This document shows, piece after piece, positions 12,480-23,900 of a stretch of DNA of 64,000 nucleotides (within the stretch, counting starts at the first letter, position 1; each line of letters starts with the position of its first letter). The notes under the pieces were generated by a model. That model did not search any database. It saw only the letters and a list, made by a program, of their open reading frames with translations, and was not told where the DNA came from. Location of the stretch: positions 1,318,268-1,382,267 of the forward strand of contig NC_087080.1 of assembly GCF_026151205.1 (NCBI RefSeq), read 5' to 3'. The position numbers were made by a program, and so were the translations under genes. The DNA is from Bolinopsis microptera (Eukaryota > Ctenophora > Tentaculata > Lobata > Bolinopsidae).

Positions 12480-13330
12480 TAAATCCTGCGTTTCTCCTAT
12501 AGTAGATAGTTGCTGTTTGAGAGCCGTACTTTTAATCTCATGGAATTAGTGTTAAAATCTATGGCAGTTTCTCGGCAGATTGTGCACATCATTTTGCGGA
12601 ACTTCTTTTCGATTACTTTTACATCACATTGGATCACGGTTACAGGTTAGGACTGTGAAGATTGGAGAACTTGATGATGTCTGACGGAAAACAACTTCAT
12701 TGTTCAACTTTGCTGCACAAAGTCTGGGCGTGGTTTATTTAATTACTTCGACTGTTGTGTTACAATGGTAACTATGGTAACTATGCAGGTAACTATGGTA
12801 GGTGTTGTCGACGGTCACAGATGCAAAATATAAGGGCTGTGGGTGCGGAATCGCACTATTGACCGCATAATACCGCATTATTCGTCCTAGTATCAGAGTT
12901 ATGTACTTCAACTTGGTAATATTAATAACGACTATGTCTAGGTTCAAACGTTTTTTCATGACGTAAAATTAAATACTTTTAAACTCAAGAAAAACATATT
13001 TTTCTTCCGAAAAATATTCCCAATAAAGTTGTTTACTATTATTATCAGATTGTAATAAATGCATTGACTTTTAATACTATCGATATTTTATTTAAACAAA
13101 GGAAAAAGAGTGAATTTATTAAATACTTTTCAAACTTTACAGAGTACAGCAATTACAACGTATGAAATAAACTCGAATAGATTATTGCCCCCGTCTGTAA
13201 AATCTGACGGGAGACCAAACACGGTACTGCACAGTAAAACGTGCCCGCAATTACATGGCCCCGGCCGATATGATTTTTAAAAGTGTGAAACAAATTGTGA
13301 TAAAATAAATGTGTGGTGAAGCTAATGTGA
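12480..13330. other. upstream region of the lectin gene, nothing specific recognised
   Basis: This lies 5' of the lectin gene. It contains short GTAACTATG repeats near 12765-12800 but no recognised gene. A promoter is expected here, but I could not pinpoint one. Confidence 0.5.
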
Positions 13331-13336
13331 AACAGT

Positions 13337-14248
13337 TCAAATTTCTTCAGACGAGGCTGATACACTGTTCTTATCAGAGCTGACAATCTTATTGTTCCTT
13401 ATGAAATGAACTCTGTTAGGCTCTGTTTTCCTCTTCTCTTTCAATTCCTCCCAGAGCTTCTTGTAAGCTCTCCTTTCTTCCACTGATCTGTCTGGGCAAA
13501 TGTAGATACTTTTATAGCCCTCTTTTGTGCGTAGTAGTTTCGCTTTTCGCAGCACCTGAGTAACCATATCAGAGCTATTTAGAGATAGTTTAGTAGGTCG
13601 TATTAATGTGCCGGCTCTCTTCAAACCAACTCTACAACAGTCACGAAATGAAGGTTTCTCGTTTATCTCACCAAGAACTTCAGCAACTTTGTTTTCTAAC
13701 TTCTCGCCGTTGGATTCACTTATTCCGTAGATTACGACGTTTCTGCTTCTTTCATCCTTTTCAGCTATTGTCTTAACTGCAGTACAGATCTTCTTTGGCG
13801 TAAGAGCAGCTGCACAAGTCTTCTTCAGGGCAGAAGAATATGATTTCATCTCTGTCTGCACAGTTGTTTGGACAGACTTGAGTTCTTCGTCCTTCTTTTC
13901 AATGAGCTGCTTCTGCAAATCAATGACAGTTTTCTGCTCCGCGATTAATGAAATGTTCTGTTTATCTACTCTCTCCGCAGCCATTTGCAAATGAGGAGCT
14001 GCATAACGATTCAAAATGAAACAAACAGTTTGCAGCCAATCACACAGTTTTTCTTTCGAAACTGATTGCTTGTTCAGGTTTTTCAATACTAGATCTCCGT
14101 ATTCCTTAACATCCAGTTCATGGCACATTTCATTGAAAACACTGTTTGTAGCTCTCGCTACCTGATCTGCATGTCTGGCACTAAACAGATCATCATTATC
14201 GGGGTCATCGACCAAATGCTTCGTATGTTCATGGTATGAGTACTGCAT
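13337..14248 (-). CDS. LINE ORF1-like protein, 303 aa
   Basis: The single open frame has a central coiled coil (about residues 95-150, Glu/Lys/Gln heptads) followed by 'RSRNVVIYGISES' (about 180), 'RPTKLSL', 'LRTKEGYKSIYICPDRS' and 'RRAYKKLWEELKEKRK'. This is the arrangement of the RNA-chaperone ORF1 proteins of many non-LTR retrotransposons: a coiled coil followed by an RRM-like domain. The frame is intact. It lies 3' of the reverse transcriptase fragment at 14691-16098 on the same strand, the opposite of the usual ORF1-ORF2 order, so the two probably belong to different insertions. Confidence 0.7.
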   Translation of the reverse strand: MQYSYHEHTKHLVDDPDNDDLFSARHADQVARATNSVFNEMCHELDVKEYGDLVLKNLNKQSVSKEKLCDWLQTVCFILNRYAAPHLQMAAERVDKQNISLIAEQKTVIDLQKQLIEKKDEELKSVQTTVQTEMKSYSSALKKTCAAALTPKKICTAVKTIAEKDERSRNVVIYGISESNGEKLENKVAEVLGEINEKPSFRDCCRVGLKRAGTLIRPTKLSLNSSDMVTQVLRKAKLLRTKEGYKSIYICPDRSVEERRAYKKLWEELKEKRKTEPNRVHFIRNNKIVSSDKNSVSASSEEI

Positions 14249-14690
14249 CGTGTATATTCCAATGTACAGTTCTTGACAAAAGAATAACTTTTCAAGCTTG
14301 ATTGTAATCCCACGACAGATTGGAATTTAGTCACTTTATTCACGTTAGTCGTTTATACACAGATACACATATAATAATGTGTTGGAATGGTATGTTGTAA
14401 TTTGTAAAGTTATAATAATATTGAATACTCTCTTGTCTATTATTATTACATCGAGATGGCAGGGCCTACTCTCATGCTGTCTATAGGTGATGATTAACTC
14501 TGAAAAACTGGGGACAACTGGGGAATGATCCCAGAACCTCCACATATCGTCATATCGCGTGCCTTGCTTTACCTATTGATGTTATTAAATTATTATTAAT
14601 TATTAAATCAAAGTTCTAAACAAGGGATAGTTTAAAAAACAACGCCCAAGTCTAATCTTTCCCTAAAACAAAAACTAAAAATTAAAAACT

Positions 14691-16098
14691 TCATTGCAAT
14701 TTCCGCCAATATCTCTTGTCATAACTCAAATTACGGAGATAATGCAGGTCAAAGATATTATTTAAATAAAGATTTCTTTTACATAAATCATGCACAATCA
14801 GCGAGAATAGATTGCTTTGGGGTCTTCCTCTTCTCCCTGGTAAGTCCAGTGTATTGATGGCAAAAATGAGGGAAGAAAACGCTGGTCCGTCAATAGGACC
14901 CCGCAAAACATGTCCTAACATTCTCCACCGACTACGGGCCACTTTTTCTGACAATGGTTCAGCATTGCAGCGTTTATACAAGTTTTTGTTGGAGATGACT
15001 CCTGGGTACTTTATATTCAAAATAGTGCGAAGATGTCTGCGGTGAACAACATCTAGTTTTTCAAGGAATATTTTGGGGACGGCCCAACAGGATGAGTTGT
15101 ACATAAGAACCGATACGACTAAAGCATTATACAGTATTAGACGTTTGTTTAGGGGCAGTTTATCACTCCAGGCCTTCTTGTAATTGTTAAAGGCAGCATA
15201 TCCCAGGTTTATGCGACGCTGAATATCAGCTTTGCTACACAAGACGGACCCTAGAGTGATACTTTTCCTCCATGCTTCATTCCCCGACACTAATTTTCCA
15301 TCACTGTCGACTTCACCCGTACTAGCTAAATAAACATGAGTGAAGTCCGTTTTGTCTTCATTGACAAAGAGGTTCCATTTCTCGAGTATAGCTGTTGCCT
15401 GGGGCAAAATAGCTCTCAAGTTGTCTTCCTCTTCATCATTGAAGTCAACATCATCAGCATATTCAGTGTCAAGTGGAAGGCCAGCAATAGTAATCGGGGG
15501 GATCGGCCTATCTAAACTGATTGTTATAGTCCATCTAAGTTCATTCAAAGCACCAGCCAAGACAAGGGTGAACAGACAGCCGGATAGACAGTCACCCTGG
15601 AAAGCTCCAAGGAGACTTAAAAACTCGGCTGAAAGAACTCCATTTACCTTCACCCGTAGCTTTGTGTTGGACAACAACAACCGGACAATCCTCAGCTCAT
15701 CCTCAGTACAGCCACACAGTTTCAGGAGTTCAAGAATCGTAGTGCGTTTGATCGTGTCAAATGCACTAGACATATCAATGCCCATGCGATGATACTCCCA
15801 TTTCTTTCTTTGGACAACTGACAGTAGAACTCGCTGACACCAAACAATATCAGCACAAGAACGAGCGCGTTTATATGCGCACTGCCATGGACCAGTGAAG
15901 GCGTTCACTTTTTCTTCTATCCTTTTAAGAGTAGCCATAGACAGAATTTTTCTGGCTGCATTGGACAAGGTGAGTGGACGTAAATTCTTCAGAGGACCAA
16001 TAGGTTTTTTTGGCTTCTGTAAGGGTGTTATAGTAGCCTCTCCAATGGAAATGGGGAAAGTATGTGTCTCGAAACAACTGTTGATGATTCCAGCATAA
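14691..16098 (-). pseudogene. non-LTR retrotransposon reverse transcriptase, 5'-truncated
   Basis: Read on the minus strand, the segment starts inside the RT domain with 'KNLRPLTLSNAARKIL', then 'CAYKRARSCADIVW', 'DMSSAFDTIKR', 'GAFQGDCLSGCLF', the catalytic 'EYADDVDF' (YADD), and the C-terminal 'LGHVLRGPIDGP' region typical of LINE ORF2. It stays open for at least 425 codons (15968-14691), and similarity continues to about 16,098. The endonuclease domain and 5' half are missing. This is a dead-on-arrival type copy. Confidence 0.88.
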
Positions 16099-16199
16099 TG
16101 TTCATGGACTGTACTATTAGAGTACTGATGTAATAATAATAAATAAATGTTTCACAGCTTGGCAATTGATCGGTGTAGTTGGTGTTGTACAGTGTACAC

Positions 16200-16567
16200 G
16201 AGCGTGCTAAATCACTCTACAGTCGATCTTCGAGATTTTTCTAAAACGGCACCCGGCAGTTGAAACCAATTTGAATCGATGTATTTTTGGACGCTGATTT
16301 CGAATCAACCCCCATGACAATGACATAGGGTTAAAATGCTCCCCTGGCGAGATATTAGCGAAAAACTGTCTAGATCACGTGATATGACCGTATAAGGAAG
16401 CTGGTCTAATTTTTGTTAGGGTTAGAGTTTCAGTGTATGCTTTTCTTAAAGATTGGGTTAGGGTTAGGGTTGGGATCAGATTAGAGGACTAGGATTTCGA
16501 ATAGTCATTTAGGGCCAGCTAGAGAACGTGTTTAAAAAGTCACGTGACAGTCGAGTGTAGAGTGATT
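16200..16567 (+). mobile_element. 360-bp MITE family A, copy 1
   Basis: The ends 'AATCACTCTACAGTCGA' and 'TCGAGTGTAGAGTGATT' are near-perfect inverts. The inside holds TCACGTGATATGACCGTATA and telomere-like GGGTTAGGGTTAGGG. Relatives lie at 19050-19235 (-), 46860-47228 (+) and 48137-48500 (-). Confidence 0.88.
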
Positions 16568-17369
16568 ACCTTATCGGACCTTATTTGGACGGACATTACT
16601 TGAACGCTGGAGGCCCTAGCGTTCATCTTAATGTCCGTTCAAATAAAGTCCGTTCAATTAATGTCCGTCCAAGTTAAAGTCCGTTGACATTTTTTCAAAA
16701 AATTTTCCATTTCGAACTTTTTGTCCAGAATATGACAACTTTAAGAACTTTATTGTGCCGTAAGTTAACGACGGAAAGGTTCTCCTTGGTCTTCCGGAGG
16801 CACAGAAAACTTTACTTGTTCCAGCCTCTAGATATTACGGTAAATCGTGTTGCCAAGGACATTGTCCGACGTTGTTATAGCTCATATTACTCAGGGGAGG
16901 TAATGAAACAGATAAGTGATCGGAAAGCTCCACGAGATGTTAAGGTTAACCTTAAGTTGTCTAAGATAAAACCACTTCACGCCGAAGGGCTTGTAAAAGT
17001 TAACACTGAAATGCAGGACCGGGGTAGTTTGATAAAAAAAGGTTTCCATATAAAAGCTAGAATTCACTGATGCTTTAAGCATGGACTATTTCATGCACGA
17101 AAACCCATTTGATGAAGATGATATGTGATATTAGAAACTGATAATGTACACATATTTTAACATTTTTACTGCTCAATGACTGCTTTTCTTACTTACTGTA
17201 TAAAAAATGGATTTAAAAATCATTTGCTGAAATTAAAAAAACGTCAAATTTTTTTTTTTAATTCGGATTTTTGATGGTTTTGAATGCCTTCGAGCGTTCA
17301 TATTAATGTCCGTTCATAATTATGTCCGTTCATGTAATGTCCGTCCAAATAAGGTCCGATAAGGTAATC
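16564..17369 (+). mobile_element. pogo/Tigger-like element with 35-bp TIRs, 806 bp
   Basis: The first and last 35 bases are perfect inverted repeats starting 'GATTACCTTATCGGACC'. Subterminal copies of 'TGTCCGTTCA' flank the inside on both ends and could be transposase sites. The left TIR overlaps the end of the adjacent MITE by a few bases. The internal ORF is a transposase remnant. Confidence 0.88.
16684..17070 (+). pseudogene. C-terminal remnant of a DDE (jerky/Tigger-type) transposase, 128 aa
   Basis: The segment 'LFQPLDITVNRVAKDIVRR' with following 'LKLSKIKPLHAEGL' resembles the end of the DDE_1 superfamily endonuclease domain of pogo/Tigger transposases (the 'QPLD.SVN..FK' region). The catalytic Asp residues and the DNA-binding N-terminus are absent, so the element is non-autonomous. 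Confidence 0.7.
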
Positions 17370-17600
17370 ATCACCCCAGTGTACACACTGCACTGATAAT
17401 AATATCACGTTGTACGTGTAATGTAAATAGTGTGGATGTATGCGAATATATAATCTACAAACTGAATACTAGTCTATATAATACTATATAATAGTCACGA
17501 GTGAAACTCATTGAAAGACATAACATAAGACACCTTGTATTGTAGCTTAAATTTAATTATGTGTAAAAAAGAACATTTGTGTTAGGCAACGTTATTATAC

Positions 17601-18493
17601 AGGGTGTCCCAAAAAATTCGCCCCATTGAGAAAGCCTCCTCATTTCCTCAATTTTCCTTTAATGGTACTCATGTCTTAGTATGTTTACCTAAAAGGGTTG
17701 GGACTGGGAGATTTGTTTGTGACTTCTGAAAACTTAAGCAAACTATTTTGCCAAGAGGAAAAGGACTTTTGTCATGAATTTAATTGTAAACTGTTCCTTT
17801 TTGTTTCATCTAACTTCCGATCAACGCAGTTAATGCATGAAACCCAAAAATGAACAATAGGCCGAATTTGCATAAATTATGCAATTTTTTATTCGAAAGT
17901 CGCTAGTCGTTGATTTTCTAGCTTTAATGGTCGCACATGTTCCTTGATAAGTGTACTGACAGATCAAGCTAGCCAAAAATTCAAAATAATATGAAAATAG
18001 GGCAAAATTAAGCCGTTGAAGGTTAAAAAAGTTGTATCACGTGGTGACCCCCACGGTCGCTTCACTGTAGAGTTTCGACGATACAGGGGGAGCCGCGCAC
18101 TCGTGCGCGGCGGGTCATACAACGTATGACAAAAAAAGGGTGTGGCCCAAAAATGCCCCCAAAACATGCTGGACCATATCAAAAACCTCCATTTCAGTTC
18201 TCATTGTGAAGAAGACTTTCAATTGTGTCTGTATATGCCTGGTTTATAACTTGGGGCAGACTAAACGTTTCAAAACTAGGATTCCATCATGGACGAAAAC
18301 GATCACCTATTCTGGGATCACACCAAGATTTCTTCGCATATCTTTATCATCGAAAAAATGTTGCCCATCAAGTTCATATGAGACTCCCAATGGTCCTAAA
18401 AAAGTCTCCTAACCCTTTAGAAAATCATACTAAGAGATCAAAACCAATGAGTTAAACTGAGAAAATTAGGAGGGTTTTTTATTACACCCTGTG
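17601..18493 (+). mobile_element. mariner-like non-autonomous element (ACAGGGTGT ends)
   Basis: Left end 'ACAGGGTGTCCCAAAAAA' and right end '..TTATTACACCCTGT' are inverted, with further diverged inverted similarity for about 90 bases inside. ACAGGGTGT is a typical terminus of Tc1/mariner-group elements. No transposase could be read. Confidence 0.65.
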
Positions 18494-18945
18494 GCTGTAC
18501 TACTGACTACGCTGCTGAATAATTCAACCTGCGCGAACTGAAAATTTGGGAATTGTTTAGCTTAATTGCAGTGCTTTTTGACTCAAAATTTGTCGCAGTA
18601 AAAAAAACGTTCCAGGTAATACTAATGAGGTAATAGGCATGAGGTGTGGAATCGCACTATTTACAAAAATGACCGCACCTACATTGTACATGTTGCCTTC
18701 ATTGACGGAGTCAACCATGTCAGGAAATGAATGTTCACTAGCTGGATTGTTCTCAAAATATTGTCTCGCAAGGCATTCCACATTACTAGGATTGTCACCA
18801 ACATATTATCTACAAGGTACACGCTTAGGTACTGATAAAATCATGGACAATCATTGGAAGTTGGAACTTATACTTATAGTTTCATCATTTAATCCTTGTC
18901 ATACGTTGTAGACCTGCCACGCACGAGTGCGCGGCTCACAGGATC
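18088..18945. mobile_element. inverted-repeat element with self-palindromic ends
   Basis: The arms at 18088-18130 and 18897-18945 are inverted copies (CGCGCACTCGTGCGCG core, then CAACGTATGAC). Each arm itself contains a 9-bp stem palindrome, GCCGCGCAC-TC-GTGCGCGGC. Its span crosses, rather than nests with, the mariner-like element ending at 18493. Confidence 0.65.
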
Positions 18946-19049
18946 GAGGGCCAAAGTGCAAAGAAACTGCTGCTAACTGCTGCTAACTGCTGCTAACTGC
19001 TGCTAACTGCACTGCTAACTCAAACTGCTGTTAAGTTAGCAGCAGAAAA

Positions 19050-19235
19050 TTATACCAACTTCCTTATATGGTCATATCACGTGATCGAGACAGTTTTTCG
19101 CCGATATCTCACCCGGGGAGCTTAACCCTATGACTATAAGTATGTCATGGGGGTGAATTGGAATCAGCGTCCAAAAATACATCGATTCTAGTTGGTTTCA
19201 ACTGTCAGGGGCGCTTTTAACACGGTCGCATAGAC
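19050..19235 (-). mobile_element. MITE family A, copy 2, truncated
   Basis: It shares the TATATGGTCATATCACGTGA and AAAAATACATCGATT stretches with copy 1 in the opposite orientation. The inner half with the GGGTTA runs is missing. Confidence 0.8.
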
Positions 19236-19605
19236 TCCAAGGTTGATTTTGCAGAATATGAAAGTTTTTGTGGATTATATTTAATCGGTCACGTCAAACT
19301 CAACATGATGAGAATGTCATAGTCATTATTTTATTAAATTAATACTATTATAAGTGTGAAGTAAAACAAAAATTAAACATTCAGAGATTTAATCGAGTTT
19401 TTCAAAAATGTTTTGCTTTACTTAGCTTTTCAATTCAATTTCAACAAATGTTCCAATGCACAATAATGAATAAGCAACACAAATGCCTTTTAAGCAAAGT
19501 ACATTTAATCCCCCGCAGCATATTAAAATTGTTTATTATTAATTTCCAGTGTCCAGCTCTTTTTAGGATTCCGATTACTCCTCTAAGTTTCGTTTTCTTC
19601 ATCAC

Positions 19606-20643
19606 TTAAACTTCTCCGGAAATCCTATTTCTGCAAATTTTCCCTCTTCTGCCCGGAGGACACATTTGTTGTCGCTCCTCTATCTCCACAAGTCCCTGCA
19701 TTCTCCGTCTGCAGTGTCTGCCCTCCCTCCCTCTCGGACACATAGACTGTCGCTCTTTCAACTCCTCTACCTCCTCTACCTCCTCTACTGCTGTGTTTGT
19801 CTCCTCTACCTCCTCCACTGCTGTGTTTATCTCCTGTATATCGGTCAGATCTATCACAGAGTCGTCTTCAGCACTGAAACAGTGTTAATGTAAAGGAAGG
19901 AAAACAGCTGTTAGTTATGGAGTTCGGGCATTATATAGTGTACTGGGGGTCGTTTACTTATATATTGAGGGGGGGGGGGGGGGGGTTAGCGAGGTGTTTA
20001 CTTATTTATTGAGGGGGGGGGGGGGGGGTTAGCGAGGAGTTTACTTATTTATTGAGGGGGGGGGGGTTAGCGAGGAGTTTACTTATTTATTGAGGGGGGG
20101 ATTAGCGAGGAGTTTACTTATTTATTGAGGGGGGGGGGGGGGGGGGTTAGCGAGGAGTTTACTTATTTATTGAGGGGGGGGGGGGGGGGGGTTAGCGAGG
20201 AGTTTACTTATTTATTGAGGGGGGGGGGGGATTAGCGAGGAGTTTACTTATTTATTGAGGGGGGGGGGGGGGGGGGGGTTAGCGAGGAGTTTACTTATTT
20301 ATTGAGGGGGGGGGGGGGTTAGCGAGGAGTTTACTTATTTATTGAGGGGGGGATTAGCGAGGAGTTTACTTATTTATTGAGGGGGGGGGGGGGTTAGCGA
20401 GGAGTTTACTTATTTATTGAGGGGGGGGGTTAGCGAGGAGTTTACTTATTTATTGAGGGGGGGGGGGGGGTTAGCGAGGTGTTTACTAATTTATTGAGGG
20501 GGGGGAGGGGGAGCTAGCGAGGAGTTTACTTATTACGTAACCCAGCTGCGAGGAGCACCTCGCCCGATGTTTTGTCAAACATACCTGACATCTTGAAGAG
20601 TAGTGAGAACAAAAAGGGTCACACTCAGAATAACAGTCAGCAT
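19606..20643 (-). CDS. secreted Cys-peptide precursor A, two exons, 108 aa
   Basis: Exon 1 (20643-20585) encodes 'MLTVILSVTLFVLTTL', a clear signal peptide, and ends with a phase-2 GTATGT donor. Exon 2 (19873-19606) follows a TTTCAG acceptor. It encodes an acidic spacer with EEVEE repeats, then two copies of a peptide fitting RQ-x-M-C-P-x-G-x2-G-x2-C-R-x-R, and stops shortly after. The two cysteines are eight residues apart, so a one-disulfide loop is likely. Preceding Arg residues (KERQ, EERQ) could be processing sites, with Gln becoming pyroglutamate. The same architecture, intron phase and motif occur in precursor B at 37133-38731. Role unknown: neuropeptide, antimicrobial, venom-like or matrix peptide are all open. 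Confidence 0.75.
19960..20525. repeat. G-run minisatellite in the precursor A intron
   Basis: About 13 copies of 'TTAGCGAGGAGTTTACTTAT' plus TTATTGA are joined by runs of 7 to about 20 G. It occupies most of the 711-bp intron (19874-20584). On the transcribed strand of the minus-strand gene the runs read as C tracts; the plus strand could form G-quadruplexes. Confidence 0.95.
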
Positions 20644-20933
20644 ATTGGCTAACAAAAGACAAGGGTAAAAGGGTTGCGCAAAGTATAATGCTGGGAACTG
20701 GAGATTCAGGACGGAACTGTACGCTTTTAAACAACTGATCCAGGACTGTGATATAAATCCGATCAAAAAGTAATCTCATGGGATTCACATTACAATAACT
20801 ACTAGTACAATAACTTGATAGCTATGGAACTTCTGGAGCGTTTACTCGTTAGAGAGCAGATTTACAATTTCTTTTCTTCAGGAATATGGGTAAATTCATT
20901 AAATATGCGATATGAATTAGATTATTATGCGTG

Positions 20934-23900
20934 ATCTGCGTACAGTACACTGATTGGTTAATAGCAGTCACGTGTTCTGCGTACAGTACACTGATTGGTT
21001 AATAGCAGTCACGTGTTCTGCGTACATTACACTGATTGGTTAATAGAAGTCATGTGTTCTGCGTACAGTACACTGATTGGTTAATAGCAGTCACGTGTTC
21101 TGCGAACAGTACACTGATTGGTTAGTTGCAGTCACGTGTTCTGCGTACAGTACACTGATTGGTTAATAGCAGTCACATGTTCTGCGTACAGTACACTGAT
21201 TGGTTAATAGCAGTCACATGTTCTGCGTACAGTACACTGATTGGTTAATAGCAGTCACGTGTTCCGCGTACAGTACACTGATTGGTTAATAGCAGTCACG
21301 TGTTCTGCGTACAGTACACTGATTGGTTAATAGCAGTCACGTGTTCAGCGTACAGTACACTGATTGGTTAATAGCAGTCACGTGTTCTGCGTACAGTACA
21401 CTAATTGGTTAATAGCAGTCACGTGTTTTGCGTACAGTACACTGATTGGTTAATAGCAGTCACGTGTTTTGCGTATAGTACACTGATTGGTTAATAGCAG
21501 TCACGTGTTCTGCGTACAGTACACTGATTGGTTAATAGCAGTCACGTGTTCTGCGTACAGTACACTAATTAGTTAATAGCAGTCACTTGTTCTGCGTACA
21601 GTACACTGATTGGTTAATAGCAGTCACGTGTTTTGCGTATAGTACACTGATTGGTTAATAGCAGTCACGTGTTTTGCGTATAGTACACTGATTGGTTAAT
21701 AGCAGTCATGTGTTCTGCATACAGTACACTGATTGATTAATAGCAGTCACGTGTTCTGCGTACAGTACACAGATTGGTTAATAGCAGTCACGTGTTCTGC
21801 GTACAGTACACTGATTGGTTAATAGCAGTCACGTGTTCTGCGTCCAGTACACTGATTGGTTAATAGCAGTCACGTGTTCTGCGTACAGTGCACTAATTGG
21901 TTAATAGCAGTCACGTGTTCTGCGTACAGTACACTGATTGGTTAATAGCAGTCACGTGTTCTGCGTCCAGTACACTGATTGGTTAATAGCAGTCACGTGT
22001 TCTGCGTACAGTACACTGATTGGTTAATAGCATTCACTTGTTCTGCGTACAGTACACTGATTGGTTAATAGCAGTCACGTGTTCTGCGTCCAGTACACTG
22101 ATTGGTTAATAGCAGTCACGTGTTCTGCGTACAGTACACTGATTGGTTAATAGCAGTCACATGTTCCGCGTACAGTACACTGATTGGTTAATAGCAGTCA
22201 CATGTTCCGCGTACAGTACACTGATTGGTTAATAGCAGTCACGTGTTCTGCGTACAGTACACTGATTGGTTAATAGCAGTCACGTGTTCTGCGTACAGTA
22301 CACTGATTGGTTAATAGCAGTCACGTGTTCTGCGTACAGTACACTGATTGGTTAATAGCAGACACCTGTTCTGCGTACAGTACACTGATTAGTTAATAGC
22401 AGTCACGTGTTCTGCGTACAGTACATTGATTGGTTAATAGCAGTCACGTGTTCTGCGTACAGTACACTGATCGGTTAATAGCAGTCATGTGTTCTACGTA
22501 CAGTACACTAATTGGTTAATATAGCAGTCACGTGTTCTACGTACAGTACACTAATTGGTTAATAGCAGTCACGTGTTCTGCGTACAGTACACTGATTGGT
22601 TAATAGCAGTCACGTGTTCTGCGTCCAGTACACTGATTGGTTAATAGCAGTCACGTGTTCTGCGTACAGTGCACTAATTGGTTAATAGCAGTCACGTGTT
22701 CTGCGTACAGTACACTGATTGGTTAATAGCAGTCACGTGTTCTGCGTACAGTACACTGATTGGTTAAAAGCAGTCACGTGTTCTGCGTCCAGTACACTGA
22801 TTGGTTAATAGCAGTCACGTGTTCTGCGTACAGTACACTGATTGGTTAATAGCATTCACTTGTTCTGCGTACAGTACACTGATTGGTTAATAGCAGTCAC
22901 GTGTTCTGCGTACAGTACACTGATTGGTTAATAGCAGTCACGTGTTCTGCGTACAGTACACTGATTGGTTAATAGCAGTTACGTGTTCTGCGTACAATAC
23001 ACTGATTGGTTAATAGCAGTCACGTGTTCCGCGTACAGTACACTGATTGTTTAATAGCAGTCACGTGTTCTGCGTACAGTACACTGATTGGTTAATAGCA
23101 GTCACGTGTTCTGCGTACAATACACTGATTGGTTAATAGCAGTCACGTGTTCCGCGTACAGTACACTGATTGTTTAATAGCAGTCACGTGTTCTGCGTCC
23201 AGTACACTGATTGGTTAATAGCAGTCACGTGTTCTGCGTCCAGTACACTGATTGGTTAATAGCAGTCACGTGTTCTGCGTACAGTACACTGATTGGTTAA
23301 TAGCATTCACTTGTTCTGCGTACAATACACTGATTGGTTAATAGCAGTCACGTGTTCCGCGTACAGTACACTGATTGGTTAATAGCAGTCACGTGTTCTG
23401 CGTACAGTACACTGATTGGTTAATAGCAGTCACGTGTTCTGCGTACAATACACTGATTGGTTAATAGCAGTCACGTGTTCTACATACAGTACACTGATTG
23501 TTTAATAGCAGTCACGTGTTCTGCGTACAGTACACTGATTGGTTAATAGCAGTCACGTGTTCCGCGTACAGTACACTGATTGGTTAATAGCAGTCACGTG
23601 TTCTGCGTACAGTACACTGATTGGTTAATAGCAGTCACGTGTTCTGCGTACAGTACACTGATTGGTAAATAGCAGTCACGTGTTCCGCGTACAGTACACT
23701 GATTGGTTAATAGCAGTCACGTGTTCTGCGTACAGTACACTGATTGGTTAATAGCAGTCACGTGTTCTGCGTACAGTACACTGATTGTTTAATAGCAGTC
23801 ACGTGTTCTGCGTACAGTACACTAATTGGTTAATAACAGTCACGTGTTCTGCGTACAGTACACTGATTGGTTAATAGCAGTCACGTGTTCTGCGTACAGT

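Noticed and set aside
16440-16490. GGGTTAGGGTTAGGG as an interstitial telomere
   Set aside because: It recurs at the same place inside each MITE family A copy, so it is part of that element.
17964-18455. possible transposase frames inside the mariner-like element
   Set aside because: No DDE/DDD signature or recognisable helix-turn-helix in any of the short frames.
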